This document shows positions 17,308 through 26,442 of a DNA stretch of 64,000 nt, piece after piece. Where the stretch lies: positions 124,001 through 188,000 of the forward strand of contig NZ_LYWZ01000023.1 in the NCBI RefSeq assembly GCF_001661965.1, written 5' to 3'. Position 1 is the first letter of the stretch, and every line of letters begins with the position of its first letter. Made by a program: the position numbers and the translations under genes. Source of the DNA: Croceicoccus mobilis. Its GTDB lineage: Bacteria; Pseudomonadota; Alphaproteobacteria; Sphingomonadales; Sphingomonadaceae. A model generated the notes under the pieces. The model searched no databases. It was not told the origin of the DNA and saw only the letters and a list, made by a program, of their open reading frames with translations.

Positions 17308-18642
17308 TCAGGCTTCTTTCGGGAAGCGCATTTCCATGATCATGCAGCCCGGTTCGAACCGACGCTCGATCGTTCCGCCCAGTTGGCGGGCCGAACTGCG
17401 CATGAGAAGCGTGCCAAAACCCTCGCGCCCCTCGCCATCGGGTTCGGCAATGCAGGGTGCGCTTTCCCGCCAGCACAGCGTGATCATCTCTTGGCTCGCG
17501 TCATCCTCCAGCGTCCAGCCGATGTCGATGCGCCCGCTATCGACCGACCATGCACCATATTTCACCGCATTGGTCGCCAGCTCGTGCAGCACCAACCCCA
17601 CGGGCGTCGCCTGCTTTTCGGATAGCGCGACAGCTTCGCCGGTGATTTCGGCGCTATGGTTGTCGTTCTTATAGGGAGCGAGCACCTTTCCGATCAGCAG
17701 TGCCATATCGGCCCCGCCGCCCGGATTATCGCGATCATGGCCCTGCGTCGCTTCATGCGCGTCGAGCAGCGCATGGATGCGGGATGCGATATTATCGACG
17801 ACCGGAGCCGCCGCCTCGCTGCCGCGCCCGCTCATCCTGACGATAGCAAGGATGACCGCAAACAGGTTCTTGACCCGGTGATTAAGTTCGCGCGCCAGAA
17901 GGTCGGCGCGGTCACGGGCGGCTTCGATCTCGACAGCTCGCGCAGCAGCTTCCTCGGCCCGTGCCGCCCGCATGGCGAGCGCGAAACCCAGCCCCAGCGC
18001 CGCCGCCATCAGCGCCATGGTCAGCGCCAGCAGAGGAAGCACGCGTTTCTCGGCATCGAAGGCATCCTGCGAAGCTTCGGCCTGCATGGCCCGCTCCACC
18101 ACTTCAAGCCGCGCCAGCGCATCGCCCAGCCGCTCCATCTCCACGCGCCCCTCATTGCTGAGGATGCGTTGCTGCGCGCCCTGGATGTCACCGCGTTCGA
18201 TCATCGCCACGATCTGCGCCAGTTCGGCGAACTTGGCATTGCCGGCGGTCTCGATCTCTCCCACCAGCGAGGTGATCTGAGCATCGTCGCTTTCCGCCGA
18301 AAGATGCTTCAGCTTCGCAAGCGCGCGGGGATAGAGGTCGCTGCCGAATTCGTAGGAAGCGAGATAGCGCCGATCCAGCGTGATGAAATATCCGCGCTGC
18401 CCCGTTTCGGCATTGAGCGCCGCGCGGTTGATGTCGCGCAGCGCCGATACCACGGCGGCATAGCGCACCGTCTGGCGTCGTTCGGCCCGTTCGCTGGAAA
18501 TGGTCGACCACACCAGCATGACCGCGAACAAGATGCCCGCCGCCATCGCCGCCAGCATGACAAGCGCCGACAGCCGCCGGCGGCGGCTGCGCGCAGGCCG
18601 TGTCCGCTGCCCGGCCTCGTCCCCGGCGTCATGTGGCTGCAA
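17308..18642 (-). CDS. CHASE3-domain HWE sensor histidine kinase
   Basis: A 444-residue inner-membrane kinase. TM1 (about 24-46) and TM2 (about 203-225) flank a periplasmic helical CHASE3-like domain with the marker LNAETGQRGYFITLD. The cytoplasmic part is an HWE/HisKA_2 kinase: LNHRVKNLFAVI with the phospho-His, HELATNAVKYGA, and CWRES for the WxE motif. Such kinases often feed the alphaproteobacterial general stress response, but no phyR/nepR/ecfG genes are present here. The start is TTG at 18642 with GGGAG six bases upstream; the next Met would remove half of TM1. Confidence 0.88.
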   Translation of the reverse strand: MQPHDAGDEAGQRTRPARSRRRRLSALVMLAAMAAGILFAVMLVWSTISSERAERRQTVRYAAVVSALRDINRAALNAETGQRGYFITLDRRYLASYEFGSDLYPRALAKLKHLSAESDDAQITSLVGEIETAGNAKFAELAQIVAMIERGDIQGAQQRILSNEGRVEMERLGDALARLEVVERAMQAEASQDAFDAEKRVLPLLALTMALMAAALGLGFALAMRAARAEEAAARAVEIEAARDRADLLARELNHRVKNLFAVILAIVRMSGRGSEAAAPVVDNIASRIHALLDAHEATQGHDRDNPGGGADMALLIGKVLAPYKNDNHSAEITGEAVALSEKQATPVGLVLHELATNAVKYGAWSVDSGRIDIGWTLEDDASQEMITLCWRESAPCIAEPDGEGREGFGTLLMRSSARQLGGTIERRFEPGCMIMEMRFPKEA

Positions 18643-18709
18643 GTGAAGCTCCCGTCAGATTATCGGGGCATCAGGAAAATTCACCCCGCCGCAAGCTTCT
18701 AGCGTGATG

Positions 18710-18762
18710 ATGGCGGAAACGGAAAGATGCTTTATCGGCAAAAGCCATTCCGTTTCCGCCAT
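18710..18762. repeat. Perfect 15-bp inverted repeat
   Basis: ATGGCGGAAACGGAA (18710-18724) and TTCCGTTTCCGCCAT (18748-18762) are exact complements around a 23-base loop that itself contains GCTTT/AAAGC. It lies 30 bases after the stop of the M1 peptidase and before the HWE kinase, both on the minus strand. No T-run follows on that strand, so its role as terminator is doubtful. Confidence 0.85.
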
Positions 18763-18791
18763 GTCGTGGCGTCTTTGGGGACGATCCGTTT

Positions 18792-21485
18792 TTAAAGCGT
18801 GTCGACCCAGGCCGAGAGGCCTTCACGCTGGCGCGCGGTATTGGCGAGGCTGTATTTCTCCTGTGCGATCGCCTTGTCGATCACGCCATGATCGCTCGCC
18901 GGAACATTGGCGCGCAGCTCTTCCAGCTGAGCGATGGCCTGTTCGGGCGCGCCCTTGGCGGCCTGCCGGGCGAGATAGGCGTTGCGGCCCGAAGGATCGA
19001 CCAGCTCGGCCACCGCATCGCGGTTCGCCTTGACAAAGGCATAGCCCATTTCCGGATGCCCGCTGACGGCGACCGAGATGATATTGGCCGCAACCGTCTT
19101 GCTCGGCTCATCGGTAAGCGCCAGTTCCAGCGCCTGCTTCGCCAGCGCCTCGTCCTTGGCCGCGCCCAATGCGGTGAAATAGCTGTCGCTTTCCACTGCG
19201 CTCGTCGTTTCATTGGCGAGGCGGCGCAGCATGTTCCACTGATCCGCATCGGCGTTGCGCGCGATCACGGCCAGCCAGGTCTGCTTGAGCGGACCGTCGA
19301 GCGCCGTGGGGTCATTCGCGAGCGCAGCAGCAAGGCGGTCAGCCTCTGCCAGCACCGATGGATCGCCCATCGCGCCAAGATTGCGGATCAGCGAATCGCG
19401 CAGTTCGGCATTGACGACGGAATCGTCGGCCTTCGCCTCAAAGCCCAGCTCCATCAGGCGCGGCTGCCAGTGCTTTGTCGCATAGGCGGCGAGCTTGGCC
19501 TTGGCGGCATCGTCTTCCAGGAACTCATAGAATTCGTAAAGGCGATTGGTCGTGCTTTCGGCCAGCACGCCCTCTGCCGAGGTTGGCACCGCTGCCAGCA
19601 CGTCGAGGCCCTCGCCCATCGGCTGATAACCCGCGAACGACAGCGCCAGATTGTCGCGCATCAGCCCGTACTGGTCCATCGGCGCCAGCGTCGGAAAAGC
19701 CGCGATGATCTTGTCGAGCATTTCAGGCGTATAAAGCGTGCGGAAATAACCGAGCTGGCCGCCATTGACGACCACCGCGCCGCAACCCGGCACGGTGTAG
19801 CTCGCCGTGCCTTCCAGCAGTTCGCGCATGCCCCCGTCGGCACCGGTGCGCAGCAGCAGCGGTACGCGCCAGCTCTGCGGATCGGCGGTCACCTCGGCCT
19901 TGCGATCAAGGCTGAATTCACCCTGCTTCAGGCTGATGGTCGTGTTCCCACCTTCGCAGGTCGCGCCGGTCACGGTGACCAGCGGAACGCCCGGCTTGGT
20001 GGTGAAGTCATAGGCCACTTCGCTGACACCGGTGCCGCCCGCCTGTTCGATCGCAGACCACAGATCGGCGCTCTTGGTGTTCGAATAGGCGTGTTTTTTC
20101 ATATAGATGCGCAGGCCATCGCGCCAGGTATCCTCACCCGCATAGGCCTCCAGCATCGAGATCACCGCCTCGCCTTTCTGGTAGGCGATGGCGTCGAAGG
20201 CCTGCTCAACGGCGGAAACGTCCTCGATCTCCTGCACGATGGGGTGGGTGGTGGCAAAAGCATCCATGCCCATCGCAGCTTCGCGCCCGCCGATACGCTG
20301 CATCAGCTGGTCCCATTCGGGATGGAAATGATCGGTGGACTTGGTCTGCATCCAGCTGGCGAAACCTTCGTTCAGCCACAGATCGTCCCACCAGCCCATG
20401 GTGACGAGATCGCCGAACCATTGGTGCGCGGTCTCATGCGACTGCACGTCATAGATCGCGCGGCGGGTGGCAGCGCTGGTGATCTTGGGATCGTCGAGCA
20501 GCAGGCGCTCGAACGTAAAGATCGCGCCCCAGTTCTCCATGGCAGAGAAGAACTGCGAGGAGCCGGGCCCGGCGATATTGTCGAGCTTCGGCAGCGGGTA
20601 ATCGACGCCGAAGTAATCGTTGTAATAGGGGACGATCTGGGCAAGCCCCTCAAGCGCGAAACGCGCCTGCTCGCCGCTGCCTGCGGGCGAGACGATGCCG
20701 ACCTCGGTGCCGTCCGATGCCTTCATCGCCATGCGTTCGAAATCGCCGAGGCCGAAATAGAGGAGATAGGAGCTCATCTTCGGCGTGGTGTCGAAACGCA
20801 CCAGCTTGGTGCCATCGCCCTGCTCTTCGCTCGAGACGACGGGCATGTTCGACACCGCCATCAGGTCGGCCGGGACCACGGCGGCAAGGTCGAAGGTCGC
20901 CTTGTAGGAAGGTTCGTCGAAGCTCGGCACGAAGCGGCGCGCATCGGGCGCTTCGAACTGGGTGAAGAGGGCGCGCACATCCTCGCCCGTACGCTTGTCG
21001 GGATAGTCGAGCGCGAAGAGGCCCGAAGCCTGCGTGTTGATCTCACCCGCATAGGCGATTTCCATGCGGTAATCGCCGGGCTCGATGGTCTGCGCGGCGT
21101 TGAACGGCACGGTCAGGTTATCGGCGATGCTACCCGGCGTCAGCGCGATGGTGCTGCCGTCAGCGGCCACCAGCTTCGCGCTGGAGAAGGTAAGATTATT
21201 GGCGTTCAAGGTGATCGCCTGCGTCGGCTCGAACACGGTGAGGTCGATCGCGACATTGCCGGTAAACGCCATCGCATCCATGTCGGGATTGACGATGATC
21301 GAATAATGCCTGGGCGTTGCGACACGCGGCAGTTCGGTCACCACATCGCTGCGCAGCGGCGTTACCGCATCGGCAGCCGGGGCGGGCGCGGCGGCGACGG
21401 TGGTTTCCGCAGGGACACTCGCACAGGCCGAGAGGGAAGCGGCCGCAAGTGCGATGATGGCGCAGCGAGGGGTGAGATTGCGCAT
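18792..21485 (-). CDS. M1 family metallopeptidase (aminopeptidase), lipoprotein
   Basis: An 897-residue zinc aminopeptidase of the gluzincin M1 family. It has a lipoprotein signal (LSACASVP) and the exopeptidase motif in the form SAMENWG (Ser in place of the usual first Gly). The zinc site is His350-Glu351-x-x-His354 (HETAHQWFGD) with Glu373 in WLNEGFASW, and an ERAP-type C-terminal helical domain follows. It would trim N-terminal residues from peptides outside the cytoplasm. I place the start at 21485 (AAGGA upstream) because it gives a correct lipoprotein signal; a frame extension to 21587 looks unlike protein. Confidence 0.92.
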   Translation of the reverse strand: MRNLTPRCAIIALAAASLSACASVPAETTVAAAPAPAADAVTPLRSDVVTELPRVATPRHYSIIVNPDMDAMAFTGNVAIDLTVFEPTQAITLNANNLTFSSAKLVAADGSTIALTPGSIADNLTVPFNAAQTIEPGDYRMEIAYAGEINTQASGLFALDYPDKRTGEDVRALFTQFEAPDARRFVPSFDEPSYKATFDLAAVVPADLMAVSNMPVVSSEEQGDGTKLVRFDTTPKMSSYLLYFGLGDFERMAMKASDGTEVGIVSPAGSGEQARFALEGLAQIVPYYNDYFGVDYPLPKLDNIAGPGSSQFFSAMENWGAIFTFERLLLDDPKITSAATRRAIYDVQSHETAHQWFGDLVTMGWWDDLWLNEGFASWMQTKSTDHFHPEWDQLMQRIGGREAAMGMDAFATTHPIVQEIEDVSAVEQAFDAIAYQKGEAVISMLEAYAGEDTWRDGLRIYMKKHAYSNTKSADLWSAIEQAGGTGVSEVAYDFTTKPGVPLVTVTGATCEGGNTTISLKQGEFSLDRKAEVTADPQSWRVPLLLRTGADGGMRELLEGTASYTVPGCGAVVVNGGQLGYFRTLYTPEMLDKIIAAFPTLAPMDQYGLMRDNLALSFAGYQPMGEGLDVLAAVPTSAEGVLAESTTNRLYEFYEFLEDDAAKAKLAAYATKHWQPRLMELGFEAKADDSVVNAELRDSLIRNLGAMGDPSVLAEADRLAAALANDPTALDGPLKQTWLAVIARNADADQWNMLRRLANETTSAVESDSYFTALGAAKDEALAKQALELALTDEPSKTVAANIISVAVSGHPEMGYAFVKANRDAVAELVDPSGRNAYLARQAAKGAPEQAIAQLEELRANVPASDHGVIDKAIAQEKYSLANTARQREGLSAWVDTL

Positions 21486-21719
21486 GAGGTTTCCTTTGTA
21501 ACTGTCTTGCGCGCGCCCTAGCGCACGCGCGCGCGCCACGCAAAGTTCGGTGCCGACGAAGGGGCGATTCACATCGACAAACGTCATGGCGGGTCAAAAG
21601 CTCCGCATGGCTTGACCTTTGGCCGCGGGGAACGGCAATCAGGCGGCAGTTGCATAGCGGCCGGCGCTTGACCGACAGGTGAACGCGGGTCGCCGAACAA
21701 AGGGACGCAAAGAGCAGCG
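21486..21719. promoter_or_regulatory. Divergent intergenic region, M1 peptidase / DUF853
   Basis: 234 bases between divergent starts, presumed to contain both promoters. I see no clear operator or promoter consensus. Confidence 0.35.
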
Positions 21720-23306
21720 ATGGCCGATGACACCAGCACGATCTTCCTCGGCCTTGGCGCCAATGGAGAGCGCCAGTCTCTCGCCCTGTCGCGCGCCAAT
21801 CGCCACGGTCTGATCGCAGGCGCGACCGGGACGGGCAAAACCGTCACCCTGCAGGGCTTGGCAGAGAGCTTTTCGGCCGATGGCGTTCCGGTCTTCGTCG
21901 CAGACGTAAAGGGCGATCTGTCGGGCATTTCCATGCCGGGTTCGCCCACGTTCAAGCACGCCGACAAGCTGGAAGGCCGGGCGCAGGAACTGGGCATGAA
22001 AGACTATGCCTATTCCGATAATCCGGCCGTGTTCTGGGATCTTTACGGTGAACAGGGCCACCCGATCCGCACCACGATTTCGGAAATGGGGCCCTTGCTG
22101 CTCGCCCGTCTGATGGATCTGAACGACACGCAGGAGGGCGTGCTCAACATCGCCTTCCATTACGCCGATGAACAAGGCCTGCTGCTGCTCGATCTCGACG
22201 ATCTGCAATCCATGCTGGCCCATTGCGCCGAGAATGCGAGCGAGCTTTCCGCGAAATACGGCAATGTGTCGAAAGCCAGCGTCGGCGCGATCCAGCGCTC
22301 GCTCCTGTCGCTTCGCACGCAGGGCGGCGACATGTTCTTTGGCGAACCGGCGCTGGAAATCGACGATTTCCTTTGCGTGGACGAACAGGGCCGCGGCCTG
22401 ATCAACGTGCTCGCCGCCGACAAGCTCATGCGCAGCCCAAAGCTTTACGCCACCTTCCTGCTGTGGCTGCTGTCAGAGCTGTTCGAAACCCTGCCCGAAG
22501 TGGGCGACCCCGATAAGCCGAAACTCGTCTTCTTCTTCGACGAGGCGCATCTCCTTTTCGACGATGCGCCCAAGGCGCTGGAGGAGAAGATCGAACAGGT
22601 GGTGCGCCTGATCCGGTCAAAGGGCGTGGGCGTGTTTTTCGTGACGCAGAACCCCATCGACATTCCCGAAGACGTGGCGGGCCAGCTGGGCAACCGGGTG
22701 CAGCACGCGCTGCGCGCCTTCACCCCCCGCGATCAGCGCGCCATCAAGGCGGCGGCGGAAACGTTTCGCATCAACCCCGATCTCGACGTAGCGACCGCCA
22801 TCACCGAATTGAAAGTGGGCGAGGCGCTGGTCTCCACGCTGATGGAGGATGGCGCGCCATCAATCGTGCAGCGCACTTTGATCAAGCCGCCGCGTTCGCG
22901 CCTTGGCCCGATCACGGCAAAGGAACGCGCGATCATCCGCTCGATCAGCCCGGTGGAGGGGAAATACGACACCGCCATCGACCGGAAAAGCGCCGAGGAA
23001 GTGCTGCTGGCGAAAGCCGCCGATGCCGCCGCCACCGCCGAAGAAGTCGAGGAAAAGGGCAAGGAGGAAGTCGCCAGGCGTCCGCGCAAGACGACCAGCC
23101 TATGGGAAAAGGCGGGCAAGGCAGCCGCAGGCGCGGTCGCCAGCAGCGCCGCCACGGTCATCGCGGCCAAAGTGACGGGGCGTAAGACCAGTTCAAACCC
23201 CATGCGCAATGCCGCAACGGCAGCGGCAGGCACGATCGCGACCAGCATCGGCGGCGCTGTGGCGGGACGGTTCGTGCGCAACCTTATCGGCGGCCTGATG
23301 CGCTAA
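21720..23306 (+). CDS. HerA-like ATPase, DUF853 family
   Basis: A 528-residue P-loop ATPase of the HerA/FtsK clan. [20 protein letters not shown] is Walker A, and [17 protein letters not shown] contains Walker B with DEAH. The DUF853 signature segment [16 protein letters not shown] is present. The C terminus (about 420-528) is Ala/Lys/Glu-rich with a glycine/alanine hydrophobic stretch. The cellular role of this family is not settled; HerA proteins translocate DNA or proteins. The stop overlaps the convergent kinase stop by four bases. Confidence 0.88.
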   Translation: MADDTSTIFLGLGANGERQSLALSRANRHGLIAGATGTGKTVTLQGLAESFSADGVPVFVADVKGDLSGISMPGSPTFKHADKLEGRAQELGMKDYAYSDNPAVFWDLYGEQGHPIRTTISEMGPLLLARLMDLNDTQEGVLNIAFHYADEQGLLLLDLDDLQSMLAHCAENASELSAKYGNVSKASVGAIQRSLLSLRTQGGDMFFGEPALEIDDFLCVDEQGRGLINVLAADKLMRSPKLYATFLLWLLSELFETLPEVGDPDKPKLVFFFDEAHLLFDDAPKALEEKIEQVVRLIRSKGVGVFFVTQNPIDIPEDVAGQLGNRVQHALRAFTPRDQRAIKAAAETFRINPDLDVATAITELKVGEALVSTLMEDGAPSIVQRTLIKPPRSRLGPITAKERAIIRSISPVEGKYDTAIDRKSAEEVLLAKAADAAATAEEVEEKGKEEVARRPRKTTSLWEKAGKAAAGAVASSAATVIAAKVTGRKTSSNPMRNAATAAAGTIATSIGGAVAGRFVRNLIGGLMR

Positions 23307-24751
23307 CCGCGCCCGCGCGGTTTTTCCTTCGGCTCCAGCGGAAGGGCGATTTCGGCGATCAGCCCGGTTTTCCCGTCAGTCCGGTTGGACAGGGTCAGCG
23401 TGCCGCCATGCTGTTCGGCGATGGCGCGCGCCAGCGTAAGGCCGATGCCCGCCCCGCCCGTCCCGCGATTGCGCGAGGGATCGCCGCGCTGGAACGGCTC
23501 CATCATGAAGGCGATCTCGTTTTCGGGAATGCCAGGCCCCTCGTCCTCGACGCGCACGATGGCCTGATTGTCGCGCTTGGCCGTGCAGACATAGGCCCCG
23601 CCCGCATAGCGGACCGCATTGCTGACGAGATTGCGCATCGCGCGGCGCACCCATGTCGCGCGCAGCGGCAGCACCACGCGCTGCGTATCGCCCAGTTCGA
23701 CATTCTCGCCCATGTCCTCGTATTCCTCGACCACCCCGATCACCAGGGCGGATAGCTCGGTCGTCTCCACCGGATCGGAAGGGCGGCCCACGCGGGCGAG
23801 CGAGAGGATGTCATCGAGTGTATTGGTGATGTCGGAAATGGTGCGCACCAGCGCCTCGCGCTCGGCATCATCCTCCACCGATTCGATGCGCACACGCAGC
23901 GCCGCCAGCGGCGTTTTCAGGTCGTGCCCGATCGCGCCAAGCATCACGTCCTTTTCATCGAGCAGCGCCCCGATGCGCGATTCCATGCGGTTATGCGCAT
24001 TGATCAGCCGGCGCGTATCCAGCGGCCCCTGCGGCGCGACCTGCCCGTCGGGCGGCAGCGTCGGATCGCGCGCGAATTGCTCCACCCGGCGGGTCAGCGC
24101 GCTCATCGGCCCGGTGATGCGGCGCAGCAGCAGCGCGACCGCGCCTACCAGCAGCACATAGATCAGTATGGTCTGCAATATAAGGCTGCCGCCCAGCCCG
24201 CGATCGCGGGGCGGATCAAAGGTGCGGGCAATCAGCCAGCCGTCGCCGGCTTCCAGCCGTGCAGCGGCGACGATCACCGTGCGGGGCGGACCGGGGTCAC
24301 CGATATCGCGCTCCAGCCGCCGTGCGACGGAACGCGCTGCGACGGGGTCTTCCTTTACCGGACGGCGAAATACTTCCAGCTCGGCGATCTCCACGCTCTG
24401 TGCCGCAAGGATCTCGGCCAGTCGCTCTTCAAGATCTGCATCGCGCTCGTCATCGATACGCCCGCTGTCCTCGCCGCGAACAAGCCGCATCGGGTGCGGT
24501 CCCTCGTCGCCGCGGCGCAGGGCCCGCAACACGCGGCGCGCATCGCGCCGGTCCATGTCCATGCCTTCGGATCTCAGTGCTCCGCCGATGATGCGGAACG
24601 CCAGCGCATGCGCGATCGAGCTTTCGGACCGCTCCACCTGCGCGCGCCACACCAACGCCGCTCCGATCGACTGCGCGACCAGCAGCGCCAACGCGATGGC
24701 CAGCAGCATCTGCCCCTGCAGGCTGCGGGGCCAGAAACGGAAGGAGCGCAC
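23303..24751 (-). CDS. Sensor histidine kinase (EnvZ-like, HAMP)
   Basis: A 482-residue kinase with TM1 (about 13-35), a periplasmic sensor of about 150 residues, TM2 (about 190-212), HAMP, then HisKA with His276 in [11 protein letters not shown] and HATPase with [19 protein letters not shown] and [10 protein letters not shown]. The sensor region is acidic ([22 protein letters not shown]-like stretches), which is of interest because an EF-hand protein is encoded in the same operon. The start is GTG at 24751, 11 bases after the response regulator, so they are cotranscribed. Confidence 0.92.
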   Translation of the reverse strand: MRSFRFWPRSLQGQMLLAIALALLVAQSIGAALVWRAQVERSESSIAHALAFRIIGGALRSEGMDMDRRDARRVLRALRRGDEGPHPMRLVRGEDSGRIDDERDADLEERLAEILAAQSVEIAELEVFRRPVKEDPVAARSVARRLERDIGDPGPPRTVIVAAARLEAGDGWLIARTFDPPRDRGLGGSLILQTILIYVLLVGAVALLLRRITGPMSALTRRVEQFARDPTLPPDGQVAPQGPLDTRRLINAHNRMESRIGALLDEKDVMLGAIGHDLKTPLAALRVRIESVEDDAEREALVRTISDITNTLDDILSLARVGRPSDPVETTELSALVIGVVEEYEDMGENVELGDTQRVVLPLRATWVRRAMRNLVSNAVRYAGGAYVCTAKRDNQAIVRVEDEGPGIPENEIAFMMEPFQRGDPSRNRGTGGAGIGLTLARAIAEQHGGTLTLSNRTDGKTGLIAEIALPLEPKEKPRGRG

Positions 24752-24762
24752 GGACCCGCGCC

Positions 24763-25530
24763 CTATTCGGCGGCTTCCGCCGGCACCGGGTCGAGACGGG
24801 TAACGTCTGCAGCCAGCATATAGCCGCCGCCGCGTACCGTCAGGATCAGCTGGGGGTCCGACCGGTCGTCCTCCACCTTGCGGCGCAGGCGCGAAATCGC
24901 GTTGTCGACGCTGCGGTCGAACAGATGCGCCTCGCGCCCCTGCACCATGTCGAGCAGGCGATCGCGGTCAAGCACTTGCCGCGGATGGTCGAGGAAAGCC
25001 TTGAGCAACCGGAATTCTGCCGAGGAGATCGCGACAATGGCGCCCGCCGGATCAGTCAGGCGGCGCTTCAACGGGTCGAGCCGCCAGTTTTCGAAACCGT
25101 AATCCTGCTCCAGCGCGGGCGCGGTTTCGGCGCGGGCCGAACGGCGCAGCACGGAACGGATGCGGGCGACCAGTTCGCGCGGTTCGAAAGGCTTCACGAC
25201 ATAATCGTCGGCGCCGATTTCCAGCCCGACAATGCGGTCCGTCGCCTCGCCGCGTGCGGTAAGCAGGATGACCGGCGTACCCTTGGCCTCGACCAGATGG
25301 CGGCACAGCGACAGCCCGTCCTCGCCCGGCATCATGATGTCGAGCAGCACGAGGTCCGCCGGTTCGGACCGCAGCATCGAGCGCGCCATCGCGGCGCTCT
25401 CGGCTTCGCGCACGGCGAAACCCTGCTTGGTCAGATAGGCAGCCAGCGGCTCGCGCAGCGCCTTTTCGTCATCGACGAGGAGGACGCGATCAGGCCCGTT
25501 CGAACCAGCGGATGAAGGCGCGGCAGCCAT
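24763..25530 (-). CDS. OmpR-family response regulator
   Basis: A 255-residue regulator. The receiver has VLLVDDE, Asp64 in LVLLDIMMPGEDG, and the KPF lysine. The C-terminal winged helix contains SSAEFRLLKAFLDHP and VDNAISRLRRKVEDD. It is the expected partner of the kinase encoded immediately downstream and lies 36 bases after the EF-hand gene. Confidence 0.94.
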   Translation of the reverse strand: MAAAPSSAGSNGPDRVLLVDDEKALREPLAAYLTKQGFAVREAESAAMARSMLRSEPADLVLLDIMMPGEDGLSLCRHLVEAKGTPVILLTARGEATDRIVGLEIGADDYVVKPFEPRELVARIRSVLRRSARAETAPALEQDYGFENWRLDPLKRRLTDPAGAIVAISSAEFRLLKAFLDHPRQVLDRDRLLDMVQGREAHLFDRSVDNAISRLRRKVEDDRSDPQLILTVRGGGYMLAADVTRLDPVPAEAAE

Positions 25531-25566
25531 TAGCTGCCGCGCCCCATGTCATCCGAGCTTTTGATT

Positions 25567-26178
25567 TCAGCTCTGAGCACTTGCTTCTTTCTTGGCACGG
25601 AACTGCTCACGCATCTTTTCATGCGCGGACTTGCGTTCCTCGGGGGTCACGGTGCCATCACCATTTGCATCCATTTCACTGAAATGCTTGGTGAAGGCGG
25701 CGTCGAATTCGGCCTTGGTGACGGTGCCGTCGTTGTTGGCGTCGGCCATCTTGCCCATCATCATCATACCGCCGTGACCGCGCATGCCGCCACGCTTGCC
25801 GTGATGACCGCGCTCACCGCCGCGCTGGCCGTGCATGGCCATGCGATCGCCGCGCTTTCCTTCGCCGCGCATGCGCTCGCCGCGTTCCGGGCGTTCCGGA
25901 CGGGTCGAGAATTCCTCGAGGCTGAGCGAGCCATTGCCATCGGCATCGAGCTTGGCGAAATGTTCGGCGACCTTTGCCTGACGGTCGGCCTGGTTGATTT
26001 GGCCGTCATTATTGACGTCCATCTTTGCAAACATCGCATCCGCCTTCGCCTTGGCATCGGCCATGGTCACGGGCTGGTTACGATCGAACTTGCCGCCAGT
26101 TTCATCCGGAGCCGCCGCATAAGCGACACCACTGATGGCAAGGATAGCAGCGCTTGCTGCCAGAATGGTCTTTTTCAT
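25567..26178 (-). CDS. Secreted EF-hand calcium-binding protein
   Basis: A 203-residue protein with a cleavable signal peptide (MKKTILAASAAILAI ... AYA) and four canonical EF-hand loops at about 54-65 (DVNNDGQINQAD), 78-89 (DADGNGSLSLEE), 146-157 (DANNDGTVTKAE) and 170-181 (DANGDGTVTPEE). Each has Asp or Asn at positions 1, 3 and 5, and Gly at 6. A Gly/His/Arg/Met-rich linker (91-145) separates the pairs and could also bind metals. It is probably a periplasmic calcium sensor or buffer. It is the first gene of an operon with an OmpR regulator and a sensor kinase. Confidence 0.9.
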   Translation of the reverse strand: MKKTILAASAAILAISGVAYAAAPDETGGKFDRNQPVTMADAKAKADAMFAKMDVNNDGQINQADRQAKVAEHFAKLDADGNGSLSLEEFSTRPERPERGERMRGEGKRGDRMAMHGQRGGERGHHGKRGGMRGHGGMMMMGKMADANNDGTVTKAEFDAAFTKHFSEMDANGDGTVTPEERKSAHEKMREQFRAKKEASAQS

Positions 26179-26350
26179 GTGATTAAGCCTCTCTCAAAAT
26201 CACGGTTGGAACAAGGCCCCAAAAGGGGCGAAGTCGCGGATCAAAAGACCATCGGGCTTGGGGGAGGGGACATCAGGGACAAACCCGGTTGCGGTCTTCA
26301 TCCCCGCGACTTCTGTTGACCCTTCTAAGCCTGTCATGTCGCAGCATTAT

Positions 26351-26397
26351 GCCCGGTGCAGGCGAAATTGTCGCAAGGTGTATCACCTGCACCGGGC
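26351..26397. repeat. Perfect 12-bp inverted repeat with competing inner hairpin
   Basis: GCCCGGTGCAGG (26351-26362) pairs with CCTGCACCGGGC (26386-26397) over a 23-base loop. Within it AGGTG (about 26375-26379) can instead pair with CACCT (about 26384-26388), giving two mutually exclusive structures. It lies downstream of the aminopeptidase P gene and upstream of the EF-hand operon on the same strand. No T-run is present. Confidence 0.75.
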
Positions 26398-26442
26398 CGT
26401 TCATCTCCGTTCAAGAAAAATGCCGAAAACCTTAACAAAGCG

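Noticed and set aside
18888-21521. 877-codon open frame antisense to the M1 peptidase
   Set aside because: Arg/Gly/His-rich shadow of a well-recognised metallopeptidase gene.
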